Source: Alopecurus myosuroides
Taxonomy: Eukaryota; Streptophyta; Magnoliopsida; Poales; Poaceae
Assembly: GCA_028641055.1 (NCBI GenBank)
Contig: CM054058.1
Span: forward strand, 238,066,187 to 238,130,186
Direction of reading: 5' to 3'
DNA: 64,000 nt
Of this stretch, positions 11,201-24,500 are shown piece by piece. The position numbers and the translations under genes were made by a program. Positions within the stretch are counted from its first letter, which is position 1, and each line of letters starts with the position of its first letter. The notes beneath the pieces were generated by a model, which was given only the letters and a program-made list of their open reading frames with translations, did no database searches and had not been told where the DNA came from.

Positions 11201-12662
11201 CTACTGAACCTGACGGTGATCGATCGGAAGGCCGCGGCCGGCGGTGACATACGGCGCACGACGGGGGGGGGGGGGTGGGTGGTGTGCTCGCGAGAGTGCG
11301 GTGGTGACCGTGAGTGCGGTGAGATGGGAGATGGAAGGAGGGAAGGAGGGAGGTGGGCGCTGCTCACCTCGGTTTCAGGTCGAGGAGGTGCTGTCGACGT
11401 GCAGCCCCGGAGAGTCCTTGCCGGCGACGGCGCGGCCACCACAGCGGTTCCCAGCAGACGGCGAGGGGACGGGGAGCTTCAGGGGATCGCCGCGGTTCCA
11501 TTCCCGGCCGCGGTGCATCCTCGAGGCGACCAAGGCGGTGGGGGCGACGGGAGGCAGGTTCTGACGGCGAGTGATCGATGTGGTCGAGGTTCAGAAGAAC
11601 AGAAGGTAGGTGGAAGGGAGAGGAGGAAATGGCGGCGCTAGGGCTAGGGGTCTAGGGTTAGGGCTAGGCTGAGGGGAGGGGTAGGTACTTATGGAGAGAG
11701 GAGCCATGGTACGGCAAGCATCCAGGAGGGGAGGGAGATGATCGGGTGGTTCTGCTGCTGTTCGTACAGGGTGACGACAGGGGGAGGAAGACGACAGATG
11801 AAGGGGTATCGGGCCACCAGAGAGAAGTGGGCTGGGGGAGAAAAAAGAAAGGATGGGGTGGGCTTGGATGGGATGGTGGGCTTGGGAGGAGAAGAAGAGG
11901 GATGGGCTGCCTCCCTCTATTTTGTTGCTTTTTCCTTTATCTCTTTTTTTTTGTAAAGGTTGGAAGGGGAGAGAGATAGAAAAGGGTTAGGGTTTTCTTT
12001 TATGGACTATTTGTTTTAATTTTCAAAACACAAACTTAAAGCAATGTTAGCATTATTTTTCACAAGATTGAAATTCTAATTGATTTAAAGTTGTTTAGTT
12101 GAAATTTTCAAATAGGGTTTGAGGGTGTCTATTTGATAATTAAAGTTTATTAATTTGCAAAACAATAATTAAAAGCAAGTTTAGTTATTGATTTCAAGAT
12201 TGGGTGATATTAGTTTGATTTCTAAGTGGTTAGTTGAATTTTAAATAATGTTTGATTTGGGAATTTTGGAAATAATCAAATTCTAGTTAATAAGCTCAAG
12301 CAATTAAACAAACATGATTGAATTTAATTTGTTTGCCAAATTTTAATCTTTAAACCCATATTGAAATATGATAAGTAAGATTGATTTGATTTGGATTTTT
12401 GAATTTTCCATTAGGGTTTTTAACAAAAGGGGAAAATTTTATTAATAGGCAATTTGATTAAAACAAATTCAACCATTGAAAAACAATTGAGTGGTTTAGT
12501 TTGCAATTTTGAAATTGGGAAGTTTGAACATGTGGAAAAGTTTTAATTGTGTTTGAATTTTGAGTTGTTTTGAAAAACAGAATGCAATGCTCATGTGATG
12601 CATGTGATGCAAGCAAAAAGAAAACAAACACTTCCTATTAGGGTAACACCCCAGGTGTTACA
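8241..12662 (-). repeat. LTR of giant-LTR element 1 (3' LTR in element orientation)
   Basis: 4,422 bp with TG...CA ends. In element orientation it contains an AT-rich U3-like part (11950-12640), a G-rich segment (11240-11900), a tRNA-like segment (11052-11124) and an AT-rich tail. It differs from its partner mainly by single bases and short homopolymer indels, such as the G-run at about 11265. Confidence 0.85.
11052..11124 (-). other. tRNA-like segment inside the LTR (copy 1)
   Basis: On the minus strand the segment folds partly like a tRNA. It has a D-arm (GTAC, loop CGCAGTG, GTAC) with an A-box-like TACCGCAGTGG, and a perfect T-arm (CTGGG, loop TTCGATC, CCCAG) holding a canonical B-box GGTTCGATCCC. 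The putative acceptor pairs only partly (GCG with CGC) and the anticodon arm is irregular. It is therefore a tRNA-derived relic or SINE-like head, not a functional tRNA. Confidence 0.5.
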
Positions 12663-13160
12663 GACGACACCACTAACAAGGGATTGCGCCCTCGCAATCC
12701 ACCTGCTAACCCGGGAGGGGAAAGAAGTTCGACTATCGATTCTTCGTGCTTCCAGTTGATCTCCTCGACACCACTAACAAGGGCTTCTCGACACCACTAA
12801 CAAGGGATTCTTGCTCGGAGTGACGACGATGTTCTTCCACCAGGAACCTTCCGATGATCGAACCTATTAGGTTAAGGGCTCAGAAAACGTCCACCCACGT
12901 AGGATCCTAATACTTTGAAAGATAGACAAGGGGGGAGACTCCAAAACAAATAAGATGGGAGGGGAAATAGAATAGAGATAAGGAGAAAACAAGAATCCTA
13001 TTGAGATGTTCTCCAAAATAGTTTAGCAGAAATAGTTTTTGACACTCTAGAAACAACGACCGTTAGCGAGGTTAACCTACAGGCTTTGCGGACCCGTTGC
13101 TTCGATAACCATTCGTATCGAAACAATCTCGGGAATCGGAACCAAGGCTCTGATACCATT
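12663..13160 (-). other. Internal domain of giant-LTR element 1 (498 bp)
   Basis: There is no credible coding frame. It contains three copies of GACACCACTAACAAGGG (about 12667, 12769 and 12787), a purine-rich stretch (12925-12990) and the PBS at its right end. No polypurine tract is visible next to the LTR at 12663, where one would be expected in element orientation. Confidence 0.7.
13144..13158 (-). promoter_or_regulatory. Primer-binding site of giant-LTR element 1
   Basis: The minus strand reads ATGGTATCAGAGCC two bases inside the LTR end, complementary to the initiator-Met tRNA 3' end. Confidence 0.8.
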
Positions 13161-16100
13161 TGTGACACCCCAGGATCGGGCACTATGCAGATTTCAGCAT
13201 TCCCGCCAAATCCGCATAATAACCGATTCCAGGTTGCCACTTGTGATAATCATTACAACAGTTCACGAATATTCCACAACAACAGAAAGATATATACAAG
13301 AGGACTCAAACGAGTCAAGGATACAACTGATACAATACAAAGATCCAAATAATAGCGGAAGAAACAACATATCGTCCGTCTACGGACAAGATACAAATTA
13401 GACTAAGAGTCTTGAAGATAACTGAGAGCGTCCAATCCCTGCCCAGGCCAAGCCGGAGGGATTCCCAAGCTAACGTCGTCAGACTTCAAACCTGTTGACT
13501 GCAATGTTGAATATGCAGCCACGAAAAAGGATTCGTGGGTCAGTACGGTTAAGTACTGGCAAGTGGATAAACCATACTCACAAGATACCGGCGTAGCCAG
13601 TCATCACAAGATACAAATACTTTGGGATCAACGGAAAGGAAGGGATTATTGCAAATAAGCGGCAGCGGGCTGCACTAACCAACTATAGAGACTCACTACA
13701 ATATCCGGCTAAAAGAGGGGGATAAGATAGCGTATCGAAACCAACTACAACTAACCACCAAACAAACCCATCCAATGTCACCCCCTACTAAGGAAGCAAC
13801 CCGAGGATAACTCACACTGTTGGATTAATGATGTTCAACTTATTGTGTCAATAAGACTATTACTAGTCAAGTTATTATCATTAGGTGTAAGTTGTCTGAG
13901 TACTTGTTAGCCAGTACTTTCACCAAGTAATCCATAACCGCGGAAAACACGGCTTCTTGAGAAGATTTATCCCTGCAGGGTTGCACAAATTTGGCCGTAC
14001 ACGTAAGAATAACCCGCCAGACGGGGGATCAACCCACCAAGCGAGGTACTCAACACAACTCGACTCTTCTTCGCATCAAGCCCAAAGCACCTTGGGCGCA
14101 CGGCTAATCGAGCCCAGAAGAAAATGGACCCTCATAGCACTCTAAGACCGTGTCCCCCTATATGCCGACTACAAAAGTTCCACCCGGGTACCAAGGGCTC
14201 GCAAGATCATGCATGCAGCAAATGGAAAACCCGAACTAAATGAGGCGATTTGGACGAGATGCGAATTGAGTCAAATTGAGGGGGGCGCCCATACTCGCTT
14301 CCCACATGCGGGTAGTGCGCTCATCATGGATCAGTAGACAAGACCCTTTTCCTATTAGGGTCGACACTAGCAGGCCTCAAAACCACTTAGGGCCTCCTGC
14401 CGGTGCCTTATCATCAAATTATTATTACCATTAGTATTAACAGGATTGATTGATTAACATCGAGCCCCCAGAACGATAATAGTAAAAGAAGTAACCGACA
14501 ACAGACTCGAGCAAAAGCAACCCTAAGCATGCAGCTACGACACGAAGGCCAACGAGGTAAACAATCAACAGTTAATAGGAAGTGGAAGGAAAGGCTATAT
14601 CATGGCTGCAAGGTAAACATATAATAGGATCGAGACACAAGCATCGTATCAACAGGCTAGAATACGAACAACGGAAAGAATCGGTAACAAGTGATGAAAG
14701 GCAGCCATATGGCAGCAAGTGAGTATACTTGCCTGGAATCCAGCAAGTAGAGGTACATCCACAGAACTTGTCGTTGCTCACATCATCTCAACGTCCTATC
14801 CGCGAAGAAGCAACGAACCTCGAACAAACACCGGATGCAACAATTACTACTACGGCAAAAGATCCAGCATGATCCTATTTTATATGCATGACATGGCAAG
14901 ATGCAAGAGGGGAAACAACTTAAGCAATTTAATCGGAACCGGAGTCCGGAGAAATAGGAATTGGTTCAAGTTGTTTATATAACCATCAATTTAATTGTTG
15001 TTTAGCATGGCAAACAATAAAGTAGATGAGTTAGGAAATTTAAATGGAAGGGGCAACAGCTGGAAATAATTAGCCCACACATTCCATATGTTGCCATATA
15101 GGTGAACATGCATAACAAGATCTAAAGTGCACAAGATAAGATGCAAACAGAGATATGAATGGCATGAACAGATTCCTTGCAATCTTCTGACTGAAAAACA
15201 TATTTTATTTGTTTGATTTGGAATTAAAATGAATTAGTTATGAATTTTGGCAATTTAAATTGCATTAAATAAGATGTGAAACAATTATTCAAATTAATTG
15301 TTGTAAACCAGAAAACAAAGTTGATATCCAAGTGTGGCATGTGATTTTGGATGAAATTCATGTTTTGAGTATTTAATTTGGAGCAACCATTTGCAAGTTA
15401 TTAATTATGCCATTTAATTAACCAATTTAAGGATTATTAAATAACATTAATTTTAATTGCCCAAATTGCAAAACAAAGTTGATAAACAGAAAGTACAAAG
15501 AATTTGGACTGAAAAAGATATTTTATTTGGGTTAATTGAATTAAGTATGAATTGATTATGGATTAATCAAAATTAAGAGGATTTGTTTGAATTTGAAATT
15601 TGGATGTTTTTGAAATAATCAAAATAGAAAACAAAAAGCATATTTGAAAAGAGCATTTAATTTTGATTGGTGTACATATTTTATTTTTTGAATTTGGAGT
15701 TTAAATGGATTTATTAGATGCATTTGAATGGCAGGGACCAAACTGTGATTTGTTAGGGGCCTAGCCGTGAAGGAAACAGGGGGACAGGGGTCTCTCTGTG
15801 AAGCAGCGCCAAAAAAAAACGGGTGTGCACCGAGCCACAGTGACCCTGGGCCGCTGCCAAGCGGGCCCAGGCCACGCTGGCGCTGCGCGGGCGCGGTTAG
15901 GAGGTGACTGGGCAGTGCGGTGCATGACGTGTGGGACCGGATGCGCGCGAGGGGAAATAAAAGGAAAAGGGTGCGCCCCCTGGGGATCGAACCCAGGCGC
16001 TGTGGCTCGCGCGCCGTGGAGCAGTACCACTGCGGTACTGACGCGGTTGTGATGGAAGGGATGTTTGACTGAATATAAGGCAAACCCACGGCGTTTAACT

Positions 16101-17574
16101 GAAACTCGACACCGCGGTCGCTACTGAACCTGACGGTGATCGATCGGAAGGCCGCGGCCGGCGGTGACATACGGCGCACGACGGGGGGGGGGGGTGGTGT
16201 GCTCGCGAGAGTGCGGTGGTGACCGTGAGTGCGGTGAGATGGGAGATGGAAGGAGGGAAGCAGGGAGGTGGGGGCTGCTCACCTCGGTTTCAGGTCGAGG
16301 AGGTGATGTCGACGTGCAGCCCCGGAGAGTCCTTGCCGGCGACGGCGCGGCCACCACAGCGGTTCCCAGCAGACGGCGAGGGGACGGGGAGCTTCAGGGG
16401 ATCGCCGCGGTTCCATTCCCGGCCGCGGTGCATCCTCGAGGCGACCAAGGCGGTGGGGGCGACGGGAGGCAGGTTCTGACGGCGAGTGATCGATGTGGTC
16501 GAGGTTCAGAAGAACAGAAGGTAGGTGGAAGGGAGAGGAGGAACTGGCGGCGCTAGGGCTAGGGGTCTAGGGTTAGGGCTAGGCTGAGGGGAGGGGTAGG
16601 TACTTATGGAGAGAGGAGCCATGGTACGGCAAGCATCCAGGAGGGGAGGGAGATGATCGGGTGGTTCTGCTGCTGTTCGTACAGGGTGACGACAGGGGGA
16701 GGAAGACGACAGATGAAGGGGTATCGGGCCACCAGAGAGAAGTGGGCTGGGGGAGAAAAAAGAAAGGATGGGGTGGGCTTGGATGGGATGGTGGGCTTGG
16801 GAGGAGAAGAAGAGGGATGGGCTGCCTCCCTCTATTTTGTTGCTTTTTCCTTTATCTTTTTTTTGTAAAGGTTGGAAGGGGAGAGAGATAGAAAAGGGTT
16901 AGGGTTTTCTTTTATGGACTATTTGTTTTAATTTTCAAAACACAAACTTAAAGCAATGTTAGCATTATTTTTCACAAGATTGAAATTCTAATTGATTTAA
17001 AGTTGTTTAGTTGAAATTTTCAAATAGGGTTTGAGGGTGTCTATTTGATAATTAAAGTTTATTAATTTGCAAAACAATAATTAAAAGCAAGTTTAGTTAT
17101 TGATTTCAAGATTGGGTGATATTAGTTTGATTTCTAAGTGGTTAGTTGAATTTTAAATAATGTTTGATTTGGGAATTTTGGAAATAATCAAATTCTAGTT
17201 AATAAGCTCAAGCAATTAAACAAACATTATTGAATTTAATTTGTTTGCCAAATTTTAATCTTTAAACCGATATTGAAATATGATAAGTAAGATTGATTTG
17301 ATTTGGATTTTTGAATTTGCCATTAGGGTTTTTAACAAAAGGGGAAAATTTTATTAACAGGCAATTTGATTAAAACAAATTCAACCATTGAAAAACAATT
17401 GAGTGGTTTAGTTTGCAATTTTGAAGTTGGGAAGTTTGAACATGTGGAAAAGTTTTAATTGTGTTTGAATTTTGAGTTGTTTTGAAAAACAGAATGCAAT
17501 GCTCATGTGATGCATGTGATGCAAGCAAAAAGAAAACAAACACTTCCTATTAGGGTAACACCCCAGGTGTTACA
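13161..17574 (-). repeat. LTR of giant-LTR element 1 (5' LTR in element orientation)
   Basis: 4,414 bp, near-identical to 8241-12662 and abutting the PBS. It ends TGTTACA just before the duplicated ATGAT. Confidence 0.85.
15972..16044 (-). other. tRNA-like segment inside the LTR (copy 2)
   Basis: Same tRNA-like segment as at 11052-11124. It differs at one base visible by eye outside the T- and D-arms (GCGC versus GCGT), so both internal-promoter boxes are kept. Confidence 0.5.
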
Positions 17575-17579
17575 ATGAT
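17575..17579. repeat. Target duplication of giant-LTR element 1, right
   Basis: ATGAT, matching 8236-8240. The LINE frame resumes at 17580. Confidence 0.85.
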
Positions 17580-19592
17580 GTCCACCTGGTTTTCCAAAAG
17601 CACAATGAGGGACTCAACTGGAGGAGGTTTAATCTCAACATAGAGGTTTGGATCCAGATTATTGGTTTTCCAGCTGACCTCAGATGTATGCATGAACTGG
17701 CAAATTCAGTCAAAAGTTTTGGAAAGTTACTTGTATGGGATAGAACTAAATCGACTGATGCCTATGTTCTGCTCAAGATCAGTGTTGTGTCATTATCAGA
17801 TATACCTATTAGCTCTGTTGTCTTAGGTGCAGATAGATTTAGTGGTGAGTCATGGACCTGTCCTATTATAATACTACAGGATCAATTGATTAATGATGGA
17901 CCACCTGCAGAAGAGGAGGTGCCAGCTGGAGGGGACCCTCATCCTATACCACCTGAACAATTTCACCACCCAAACCAGGACAACATCTTCATTGGTCCCC
18001 TGCCACAACATGTTGCTGAAGACCATGTTAACCCTGTTGGCAATGCTCCTCATCTTGCTAATCAGGTAGGTAATCATCCTATTCAGATGGCTATTGATAA
18101 TCAATTGGCAGCAAATGTAGTGGATTGGGACATGTGGGCATTGCCTCCTGCAAATGATATAGTGGACATGGAGATTCAAGCAGGAGAATTTCTAGAACTA
18201 AATGATCTGATGGGGCCAGCAATTGAAGGAGAAGGTCATAATATTGAAGATGCTGATATGGGCAGTGATCTCACTTTGACTATTCAATCAGCAGAAGAAA
18301 ATACCATATCTGACAACTCTATTCAGGGGCCACTCAATCAGGAGCATTATATGGCCCCACTTCTTCCACATCACCTTTTGGACCTCAACATACTAGGTCC
18401 TCATCCAATGATTGTTGCCCATGCACAACAAGTGGAAGCTCCAGCTCTTGATCTTTTTCCTTCTATGGAAAATGAGCACATGCAGAATGAGGTGGAAGAG
18501 ATTGATTTCCTGGCCATTCCCAACACTTTGAATCAACTATATATATCAGATATGGCAGATTTAGTGCTTGCCACAGAGATATCAATCAATACAGTTCATG
18601 CTATTCAAGTTGCAGATATGGTACAATGTACCCCCAATAAAGTGCAGGACAATTTCATTACTGAGGCACAGTTGGAGCATCAGACTATTGCCATGGTGCA
18701 AAGCTCATATGCAGTGCAGGTTGAATTGAATGAGCCACTGGGAAGGAAAGATAACATAACTGATATACAAGTAGAGAAGGAACAGGAAATTATCAGTGAT
18801 AATGACTCAGGTACAGCATTTCAAGGACCTCCTCTTGGTTTTCCTATTGCTCTTTTCAAACATAATACTCAATATATGGAGAGTGCATATAAGAAGGACC
18901 CTATGTCTCAGATTATGCTAGAATCCTGTCTTTTTTCAGAAGCTAAATCTCTAGGTGAAGAAGGTGCTGCATTATGGAGCAAGCATTTTGCTCCTAAAGA
19001 TAGGAATGAAGATATTACTCAAGTACCTATTGAATGGATGAACTTCTTCACAGCTGCTTTATTATCTCAAGATAAATTTGATTGGGCCAAAAACTTTCTA
19101 GCTTCACAACTATGGAAATTCATAGTAGATGGCACAGATCCATATTCATTGAGACCATTTGTTATACCAGAGAAATGCCCTATTACTCATGAACCTGCAT
19201 GTCATGATATTGCTATGGAACAAGATCAGCAGAAGGGTACACCTAAGGGCCCTATGTGTACAGCCAAAGGAAATTCTACTACATTTGCACTCCATGCAAA
19301 CAAGAAAAGGAAAGAGAAAGCTCCTTTGGTGGAAACAGAGGTAAGGAGAAGCACTAGACTACAGCAGAGCAATAATGGTTTTAAAGCTAGGGCCTGTAAG
19401 AATAAACATTGTGTTAGTTGCACTGCTAAACCACCTATTATACCATCAAAGATTGTGAGAAACCTATCTGTCACTTTTTGTAAGGTGGATCCTGCATCAT
19501 GTTCTGAAGAGGAGCTGCTCAATATGGACAGAAAGAAGAAGAAGATTCAGAAGGACATTCCTCCAAGTGTCCAGGAGGAGGAATCAGCATGA
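17580..19592 (+). pseudogene. LINE ORF1, C-terminal part
   Basis: Continuation of ORF1 in the same phase (first residues VHLVFQKHNEG), open to the TGA at 19590-19592. It begins with the end of a conserved domain (IEVWIQIIGFPADLRC, then VKSFGKLLVWDR), as in plant retroelement ORF1 proteins. A long acidic, His/Asn/Gln-rich linker (about 18000-18850) follows. Near the C-terminus is the basic block common in grass LINE ORF1 proteins (RRSTRLQQSN) and a CKNKHCVSC cysteine cluster. With the N-terminal part the protein would be about 1,115 residues, long for an ORF1. Confidence 0.8.
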
Positions 19593-19806
19593 GGGATGCT
19601 CTTGTGCTACAGTCAATTTAGTCTTTCTAGTACTCAATGATTATCAAGATGTGTACTTTTGGTTATTTAGTGGTATCTGAAACAGTATGTTGTATGGATG
19701 TTCAGAACTTCTATGTAATAACTATGTCTCAGTATGGATATTATGGCCTAAACTTCTGTAAAGTACCAGGGTATTGGATGCCAATCTCAAGTGCACTTTT
19801 GTTAAG

Positions 19807-21597
19807 ATGGATAGATCCTGGATTATTTTGAATTGGAATATTAGAGGGGTCAATGAACCCAATAAATGGTTGGCCCTTAGTAACAAGATATTAGAATCTG
19901 GATGCCATATCATTTGTCTACAAGAAACTAAGAGAGAATCTTTTGATATCTCCTACATTAGGAATTTTTGTCCTTAAAGATTCAACAAATTCATATTTTA
20001 CCCATCTGTGGGTAACTCTAGGGGGATTATTGTTATTTGGAATGGAACTTTATTCAGTGGAAACCTGATCCATTGTAATGCACAGGCTGTTTCAATCAAA
20101 TTTATCTCCACTCATAACAACAAGGAATGGATTTTAACAAACATATATGGTCCATGTGATTATGTAGCTAGACATGAGTTTATCAATTGGTTTCACAGCC
20201 TGGACTATGCTGAAGATAACAACTGGTTGGTGGTGGGAGATTTTAATTACATCAGATATCCTGACAATAGAAGCAGACCTAGAGGTAATGTGCAGGACAT
20301 GTTGGACTTTAATGAGGCTATTAGCAAACTGGCATTAGTTGATATTCCTATTAAGGGCAGAAACTTCACTTGGAGCAATATGCAAACTGCTCCTCTGTTG
20401 GAAAAACTTGATTGGGTTTTCTCTTCTGAAGAATGGACACTGTCTTTCCATAACACTCTGGTCCTCCCACTGGCTAAACCGATCTCTGATCACACACCAC
20501 TCATGATTAGAATTGGTACAGATATCCCCAAGACTAAGATATTTAGATTTGAAAATTATTGGTTGAAACATCAGGATTTTCAGAATATTGTTAGAGAAAT
20601 TTGGGACCAAGATGTTATGTTGAATGACAGTGCCAAGACTATCACTGCTAAATTCAAGAGACCGAGGAAAGGTATCAAAATATGGTCCAAGAACAAATCT
20701 AGACTGGCAGCATTAATTAAAAATTGCAATGAACTCATTGGATTTTTGGACATGATTGAAGAATATAGAGAATTGACTATATGGGAGAACAATGGCAGAG
20801 AGATTATTAAAGAACACCTATTACATCTGCTCAAGTGCCAGAAAGAATATTGGAAACAGAGAGCAACCATTAGATGGGCTAATTTTGGTGAAGCAAACAC
20901 TAAATTCTTCCATGTTAAAGCTACCATTAAATTTAGAAGAAACTTCATTTCCTCTATTCAAGATGAAATTGGGCATGAACATATTGAACATACAGCTAAA
21001 GCAGCTATATTGGAGAGAGCTTTCAAACAGAGATTAGGGACCACTGTTGTATGCAAGGATGATTTTCAGCTACTATCACTGATAAATAGAGTGGAGGGTT
21101 TGGATGATTTAGAAGTCCCATTTACTAAGAAAGAGATTGATGATGTCATTAAGGAACTACCTGCAGATAAAACACCTGTTCCAGATGGATTCAACACAAA
21201 TTTTATTAAAGCATGCTGGCCAATTATTGCTGAAGACTTTTACCACTTGATTGAGGATTTCTATCATGGAAGGGTGAACTTACAAAGTATAAACAGCTCC
21301 TACATTACTCTTATAACCAAGATAGACAACCCTGCCAGTGCATCTGATTTCAGACCTATCTCACTACTAAATTGCTCTATAAAGATCATTACAAAGCTTT
21401 TAGAAAATAGGCTCCAGAGGATCATGCACAAAATTATCCATGATAATCAGTATGGATTTCTTAAAGCCAAATCGATACAAGATTGTATGCCATGGGTCTA
21501 TGAGTATATTCATAAGTGTTCACAGGTTTCTCAAGAATCTATCATTATGAAATTGGATTTTGAGAAGGCTTTTGACCTTCTGGATCATAAGGCTATT
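19807..21597 (+). pseudogene. LINE ORF2, endonuclease and first half of reverse transcriptase
   Basis: ORF2 cuts the target and copies the RNA. The ATG at 19807 opens MDRSWIILNWNIRG. Endonuclease motifs are in order: NWNIRG, CLQETK, NIYGPC, VVGDFN and SDHTPL. RT motifs follow: [33 protein letters not shown] and KLDFEKAF. One in-frame TAA (19975-19977) breaks the endonuclease. The frame is then open to 21597, where the second giant-LTR element inserted just after the KLDFEKAF motif. It lies 214 bp after the ORF1 stop. Confidence 0.9.
21593..21597. repeat. Target duplication of giant-LTR element 2, left
   Basis: CTATT, repeated at 36911-36915. Confidence 0.85.
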
Positions 21598-24500
21598 TGT
21601 AAGGACCCCAGACCGGCAGTCTGAAACCCTACGTATGCATACATTCACGATCCCAGAAAGATCAGTCGTGAACAACATACACAGTTGGCAGACAGAAATA
21701 CATCATCCATTACACGAATACATAAAGGTATTACACAAATGATCACATGATCAAGTTTAAAGCAACTGCCAAAAGGGCAGGCAACATAACAAACACAGCG
21801 GAAGACAAATAAAACACAACGTAGTTGAGCCCAAGTCCCGCCTTAACCTACAGGCTGCTGACCCGGAGACGATCCTAGTTCGCAAAGCCCGTCAACTCCG
21901 TACTTCTCTTCATAGATCTCCTTTGGAGGCTCCTTCTCCAAATCTGATAAGTAGATACCAGGGGCGAAACCATAATGAGTACATTTGAATGTACTCAGCA
22001 AGACATCCATCATGTCACTTACCAACATGCAACTATGCTTATATGGTGGAATAGGTAGGCTATAAATAGGGTTCACTACCAATGGTGTTCATATATGATG
22101 ACACCACAGTTGCAGTCAGGTTAATCTGTATCTTCGTTGAAGAAGATACTTCAGAAGAAAATAATATAGTTTTATTTCTCTTGTAGATCTCACATGTACA
22201 AGAGTTTTTGTAAAACTTTGTTAAAGAATATTTTCTCTTTGCAAAACTTCTTGGAATCAGTTTCCAGAATTCTTGCTTAGAGTAGAAAAGGTTTTCTTTG
22301 CAAAACATTTTTGTTTTTGTACAACAGCATCTGGCTTTTCATCATCGACGATACCTCCACGGTATAAGTTTCCATTTCCTTTCCGAACTTCACAAGTTCA
22401 ACACTTCCTTTCCAAAAATCCTTTTTGAAAACATTGACACAATGCTAGCTACATGGCCATTCAACTGTCCATATCCGAGGACGCGGCTTCTTCGAAAAAG
22501 TTCTACTCTGCAGAGGTGTACACATCCACTAGATCCAAAACTCTGCCATGGACCACCCATGGATCGTCACAGCGATATGCAAGCACCAGAGAAGTTGATC
22601 CTAACTGTCCACTCTGACACAAGCTAGGATATGCTCATTCCTTCAGATGGGTTGTTCTCCCCGGCACCAGGTCCCACCCTGCCTAGCCGGGAGGCCCAGC
22701 TGTCGCATCCGGAGGGAAAATTAATCCCACACTGTGTATGTCCCGTTTCCCCTCTCCTGGCGACACTTCGGTTCAGAGAATTCGCTTCTCTATAGCACTT
22801 TGGAATAAAGCATACACTAACAAGTTCAAGCATCTAGATAGGCCCCATACCCATATAGGGGTAGAGTGGCAGTACGGTAAAGGTTGTCCGGCGAAGACTA
22901 GGTTATGTGTCATTTTTGAAAACACCAATTTCTCAAAAATGACCACTTCCATATTCCTCCGGAGAATAAGGATCCGCCTTTTCTCCGGGTTTTTCCGTAA
23001 AGCCTTTGTTTTGTAGAATCACAATTTTAGGGTGTCCACTTAGGGACTAGTATATTTGATGGTAATAAATACCATATGGTGGCTTATGGGCTTGGTATTA
23101 CCAAGTTTTAACTACTGGCATAATAGTAACCTATATACTAGTATAGTAGTAATAGCCACATCAAAAATAGTTTTGATAATAAAGTTTTGGTAAAACTTCA
23201 GAGGTAAAACATGCATGATAGATAATGATAAGTATTGTATAAGCAAGCATCAGGATGGCTTGCCTCAAGTCTCTTAATGTCCCTGGCCTTGAAGCAACTT
23301 GAACTTGACGCACAGCTCCACAACTGCTTCTTCTTCTTCTTCGCGTTCTAGCGTCTTAAAGGAAATAAAAGACACACACTCAGGTCTAAAGTACAAACAA
23401 CTAAGCTAAGAAACACATACAGCAACAAATGTTCACTCTCGAGTTCTCTCGAAACGATAACGCGAAAACTATCTCACATAACTCTCACGGTCCAAAACTG
23501 TCGTCAGGCACTATGTATGGTTTAGAAAACCATATCCCACATCATACATACCATATATGGAGTGGTGTACCACTCTCATAATAAGATATACAAGAAGCTA
23601 AAAATATAGCGTGTGGGTGAAAAAATTTAGGTTGCTAAGGTAAAACAAACAGACAGAATGGGTATTACTCACCACAAGCAACTATCACTTTATGTGTTCA
23701 TGATTTTAGTTGGATGTTGTAGTTTCACAAGATACTCTTAAACACAAGCACAAAACAAGTATAAACTCATGCTAAGGTAAAACACTCCAACAAAATCCAA
23801 ACAACAAGCAAACACACCACAATTGAATAGACTATTTATTCACTATGTTCTTGTTTACTAGAGGTTTTGGAATCGATCAATTATGAAAAATTAGCAAACA
23901 ACCAGTACCTAAAAACAAGGATAACAAGTCATAAAAATAATCTAAAACACAATCCTCACTCAAGGTAATATCCCTATCAAAAGCATAGAAACAGGACTGC
24001 ACTGATAACACACTAGTGTGGAAAATCTACACAAGCATGTTATAAGAAAAACTTATATTCTACAACTATAGCACAAGAAACTAAATGATTCATGGCATCA
24101 TAACAGAAGTAATAACTTCATAAATATGCTATAATAAACTCATACACTTATGAAATAAAAGATGAAAATACTACAGCAAAAATCACCATTTTCTAGTGGT
24201 GACACTAGTTCATCACTAGAGAAGCAAACAAGGTTTCTATGATGCTTAATTCTAAACAAGCAAGTCATGATCATAAAATGTACCTAATAACCGTACACAA
24301 AACTTACACATGCTAGTAAGCACAAACATCAAAACAATCCCATGAAACAACTATTAAACATGCATAAATTAATTCTAGCAATTTATGTTTTTCTTAAACA
24401 ATTACTAGCAAGCAAGCAAGGTATACTTACACAACCAGTAGCTATGCAATCAAAGAAAAGTTATCTAAACCTTTTCAAAAATCCAAACACTCAATTTAAA

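Larger units (their letters stand above)
8241..17574 (-). mobile_element. Giant-LTR non-autonomous retrotransposon 1 (LARD-like)
   Basis: Two nearly identical repeats of about 4.4 kb (8241-12662 and 13161-17574) flank only 498 bp. Read on the minus strand the LTR runs TGTAACACC...GGTGTCACA, and a PBS for initiator-Met tRNA (13144-13158) fixes the orientation. A 5-bp duplication ATGAT flanks the whole. There is no gag or pol, so it must have moved with enzymes from another element. By LTR length it recalls the barley/wheat LARD class (Sukkula-like), but its interior is much shorter than the ~3.5 kb reported for that class. The LTRs differ by few substitutions by eye, so the insertion is fairly recent. 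Confidence 0.85.

Noticed and set aside
10700..11442. 202-codon minus ORF in the LTR of giant-LTR element 1 (and its twin at 15619-16357)
   Set aside because: GC-rich, low-complexity and overlapping the tRNA-like segment; frames differ between the two LTR copies because of homopolymer indels, so it is not a conserved protein.
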